Positions 6,469 through 8,207 of a DNA stretch of 8,207 nt are shown here, piece by piece. Position numbers and translations under genes: made by a program. Origin of the DNA: CAYQVW01 sp964421245 (GTDB taxonomy: Bacteria > Margulisbacteria > WOR-1 > XYC2-FULL-46-14); the NCBI GenBank assembly GCA_964421245.1, contig CAYQVW010000033.1:1-8207 (forward strand). The letters run 5' to 3'. Under the pieces are notes generated by a model. It did no database searches. It worked only from the letters and a program-made list of their open reading frames with translations, and was not told the origin of the DNA. How positions within the stretch are numbered: the first letter of the stretch is position 1; the number at the start of each line of letters is the position of its first letter.

Positions 6469-7101
6469 ATGAGACTAGGGTTTACTATATTATTAGTCAT
6501 CGTCTCACTTGCCCTCTCTTCATTTGCCAACAACTCAATTTCTATAATAATCGACAATTTTGAAGATAATAATATCTCAGCCGATCCAGAATGGTGGACC
6601 TTTGACCAGGTAAAACTCTCAACTTCTCGAAATCCTGCCAAGGGATCGCTCTCTTTAGTTGTAAAAGGAAAGACTAAGGATTGGTACGTCGGGGGAATTG
6701 GAACCTATATCGCAAAACAAGAACAAGATCTCTCCCAATATAGCTCCCTTACGATGGATATTTACGGATATGGACCAGGGAGTGGAAAGGTGAAGGTCGA
6801 AGTTTACGATGACGACAATGGTAACTGGCAAATCGAACAGGATCCTAAAAAGGGCTATTCCCCAGTATCTGACGATCGTTACTCCTATGAATTAAATATT
6901 GACTGGAAGGGCTGGAAAAAAGTAAAAATCCCTTTTTCTGATTTTGTTGATACCAACCCAAATGTTGGGGATAACATTTGGAACCCCCAAAAAATCGGAA
7001 AATCGGGGGGATTGATACAAATGCAGTTGATTTCTCTGGCAAACAGTAAAATAGGCACTGTACATTATATTATCGATAATGTTAGTTTTTCCCGCCCCTA
7101 A
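6469..7101 (+). CDS. Secreted protein with a carbohydrate-binding-like jelly-roll domain
   Basis: A 210-residue exported protein. Residues 1-20 are a signal peptide (Arg2, hydrophobic core, SSFA cleavage site). The rest looks like one galactose-binding-like beta-sandwich of the CBM11/CIA30 type: it opens IDNFED (28-33) followed by EWW (41-43), has an alternating strand pattern through the middle (LTMDIYGYGPGSGKVKVEVY), then WKGWKKVKIPFSDF with Trp/Phe characteristic of these modules, and closes YIIDNVSF (200-207). No catalytic domain is attached and no anchor motif follows, so it may bind a polysaccharide in the periplasm, on the surface or outside. CBM assignment is by pattern only. It is 65 bases after the ATPase gene but probably has its own promoter, with a near-leaderless start. 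Confidence 0.7.
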   Translation: MRLGFTILLVIVSLALSSFANNSISIIIDNFEDNNISADPEWWTFDQVKLSTSRNPAKGSLSLVVKGKTKDWYVGGIGTYIAKQEQDLSQYSSLTMDIYGYGPGSGKVKVEVYDDDNGNWQIEQDPKKGYSPVSDDRYSYELNIDWKGWKKVKIPFSDFVDTNPNVGDNIWNPQKIGKSGGLIQMQLISLANSKIGTVHYIIDNVSFSRP

Positions 7102-7110
7102 CAACAATTT

Positions 7111-7120
7111 TTCAATTGAA
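7111..7120. promoter_or_regulatory. Palindrome TTCAATTGAA in a short spacer
   Basis: A perfect 10-base palindrome between two plus-strand genes. It could be an operator half or part of a weak hairpin (CAATT/AATTG). With only ten A/T-rich bases it may be chance. Confidence 0.2.
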
Positions 7121-7137
7121 CTGAAATTTCCCAAGAT

Positions 7138-7153
7138 ATTTGACGATATATAT
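7138..7153 (+). repeat. 16-base sequence shared with the upstream region of the 136-residue gene
   Basis: ATTTGACGATATATAT occurs here and on the minus strand at 1604-1619. Both copies lie just upstream of genes of unknown function (5 bases before the ATG here, 39 there). It includes the -35-like TTGACG. Here TATATA at 7147-7152 would, as a -10, put the transcript start exactly on the ATG at 7159, but without a matching -35. Confidence 0.5.
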
Positions 7154-7158
7154 GCATA

Positions 7159-8163
7159 ATGGGAAAACCAGTTTCAGGTAATTATCCTACAGTCCCGGGT
7201 GGAACAAGATCCATTGAAAGATACCAAAGGCCCCCTGGATTTATCTTTACTAGCCATAGCTTTGGTTCATCAAGTAAAGCTGCAACGCTTCAAGTAAGTG
7301 ATCTCTCTTCTCCCTTATCATTATCCGCTGATTGTGGCTTAGGAAAAACTACAACCGAGTTGGTTTTCGATCGACTTCCAGAAATTGAAAAAACCTTCGG
7401 TGGAAGAGCAGTTGAGCTAGAAGTTAACTTAAACGATATTGACTCTATTGTCGCGGCCCTGGTAATAAGAAAACACTCTTGTGATCTTGTGCGGAACAAA
7501 AAAGAGGTCCTCATAAGATTAGCACAACCTCTATTCTCTTTGTTGAGAAGCCCTCACATGGCGGAAGCTAAGCTTGCCTTAGCAATTAAAAAAGCAACCC
7601 ATACTGGCCCCTCCTTTGAAACAAGAAGCGACCAAAGAGAGGTTCTTAAAAGTATTTTTTCTTTAATTGAAAGGTTTTTGGGCAATCCTGAAGTAATTGA
7701 GTGTGAAGAAAAGAAGGCTTTGTGGGAAAGAGAGGTCGCGGAGATAAGAGAAGCAAGAGAATTAATCCTTCAAGAAGAAGAACAGGTCAGTCCAAATGGA
7801 TTATTTTCGGTTATTTTCACCAATAAACAAATTAATCTGTTGGGGGCCTTTTCCTCAAACATTGATGGACGCCCCGTTGTAATGGTAGTTGAAAAAGAAA
7901 ATGGATATATAAAAAGGATCTCAATAAATCCAGAGTATGCAGAGGTTTTAGATATTAAAAAGTTTAAGGGCGCTCGAATTTGTAAAAAGCCGGAAAACGA
8001 ACCCACCTATTCTTCAATGTTCCAACTTAAAGGGCGTCTCATGGAAAAAATATATCTCTTTACTGTTGATGGTTTAGTTTCAAAATACGAACTCAGTTTT
8101 AATATTGATGTAACAAACCTTATCCGCGACAAAGAGGTCTTGCTGTGTGCCAACTATAATTAA
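7159..8163 (+). CDS. Unrecognised 334-residue protein, possibly truncated at its C-terminus
   Basis: I do not recognise this protein. It has no signal peptide or membrane span. Residues 1-55 are Gly/Pro/Ser-rich and probably disordered, about 85-175 are largely helical, about 183-209 form a very charged helix (EEKKALWEREVAEIREAREL) of possible coiled-coil nature, and about 214-330 look beta-rich. A57-T64 (ADCGLGKT) fits the loose P-loop pattern, but no Walker B is obvious and it sits just after a disordered region, so ATP binding is doubtful. Codon use and composition resemble its neighbours. The ATG is the only reasonable start in the first 130 codons and has no Shine-Dalgarno. The TAA stop is the first three bases of an IS-like repeat, so the true C-terminus may be missing. 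Confidence 0.65.
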   Translation: MGKPVSGNYPTVPGGTRSIERYQRPPGFIFTSHSFGSSSKAATLQVSDLSSPLSLSADCGLGKTTTELVFDRLPEIEKTFGGRAVELEVNLNDIDSIVAALVIRKHSCDLVRNKKEVLIRLAQPLFSLLRSPHMAEAKLALAIKKATHTGPSFETRSDQREVLKSIFSLIERFLGNPEVIECEEKKALWEREVAEIREARELILQEEEQVSPNGLFSVIFTNKQINLLGAFSSNIDGRPVVMVVEKENGYIKRISINPEYAEVLDIKKFKGARICKKPENEPTYSSMFQLKGRLMEKIYLFTVDGLVSKYELSFNIDVTNLIRDKEVLLCANYN

Positions 8164-8207
8164 CCCCAAAAACTGGACCACCCATTAAGATATGAAAATC
8201 ATGATAA
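8160..8207 (+). repeat. IS-like terminal inverted repeat, right edge
   Basis: ACCCCAA (8163-8169), four bases, TGGACCAC (8174-8181), then ATTAAGATATGA (8184-8195), in inverted orientation to the left edge of the window. The spacing between TGGACCAC and ATTAAGATATGA is shorter here (2 bases against 9-10), so the two edges are related but not identical, as expected for the two ends of an IS or for diverged copies. The sequence after it runs out of the window before any transposase could be recognised. Confidence 0.5.

Noticed and set aside
6384..6641. Minus-strand open frame of 85 codons across the ATPase/secreted-protein junction
   Set aside because: It overlaps the signal peptide of a convincing secreted protein and has no ribosome site or recognisable content.
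7327..7350. P-loop-like ADCGLGKT in the 334-residue protein
   Set aside because: It fits only the loose pattern, is not preceded by a clear beta strand and has no Walker B partner, so no NTPase call is made.
1..8207. CRISPR array, tRNA or toxin-antitoxin pair
   Set aside because: No regularly spaced direct repeats, no cloverleaf-like sequence and no recognisable toxin or antitoxin fold; the ATPase alone is not evidence for such a system.

Overview
The window is an A+T-rich stretch of bacterial DNA. The organism is a diderm, because one minus-strand operon encodes a Skp/OmpH periplasmic chaperone, LpxD of lipid A synthesis, a GT4 glycosyltransferase and a small outer-membrane beta-barrel protein. 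Standard start and stop codons are used (TGA is a stop at several gene junctions) and two genes start with GTG. No rRNA, tRNA or CRISPR is present, so the lineage cannot be fixed. The gene mix (LPS genes, an AAA_14/DUF4143 ATPase, orphan helical proteins) would suit an uncultivated diderm candidate phylum of the Margulisbacteria/Saganbacteria kind, but that is only an impression.

Layout: (1) Positions 1-53 and about 8155-8207 carry related sequences in inverted orientation that resemble terminal inverted repeats of an IS3-like insertion sequence, with the element bodies lying outside the window. (2) 51-1564, minus strand: two overlapping genes, a 136-residue protein and a 368-residue helical-repeat protein, which share a homologous N-terminal domain. 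(3) 1690-4863, minus strand: the envelope operon ompH, lpxD, GT4 glycosyltransferase, beta-barrel protein. It is tightly packed and driven from an extended -10 promoter just upstream of ompH. (4) 4864-5176: a 313-base spacer with several perfect hairpins and the trace of a small, apparently frameshifted coding sequence. (5) 5177-8163, plus strand: an AAA_14/DUF4143 ATPase, a secreted carbohydrate-binding-like protein and an unrecognised 334-residue protein.

The envelope genes work together on the outer membrane: OmpH escorts barrel proteins, LpxD makes a lipid A precursor, the glycosyltransferase probably acts on a lipid or glycan of the envelope, and the fourth product is itself a barrel. 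The plus-strand genes differ in expression style: none has a visible Shine-Dalgarno sequence, and promoter positions suggest leaderless or nearly leaderless mRNAs. Both outermost genes end at the edge of the IS-like repeats, so either may be a truncated remnant. I see no established defence system or complete mobile element. The most unusual items are the paralogous helical-repeat pair, the structured spacer and the IS-bounded ends.
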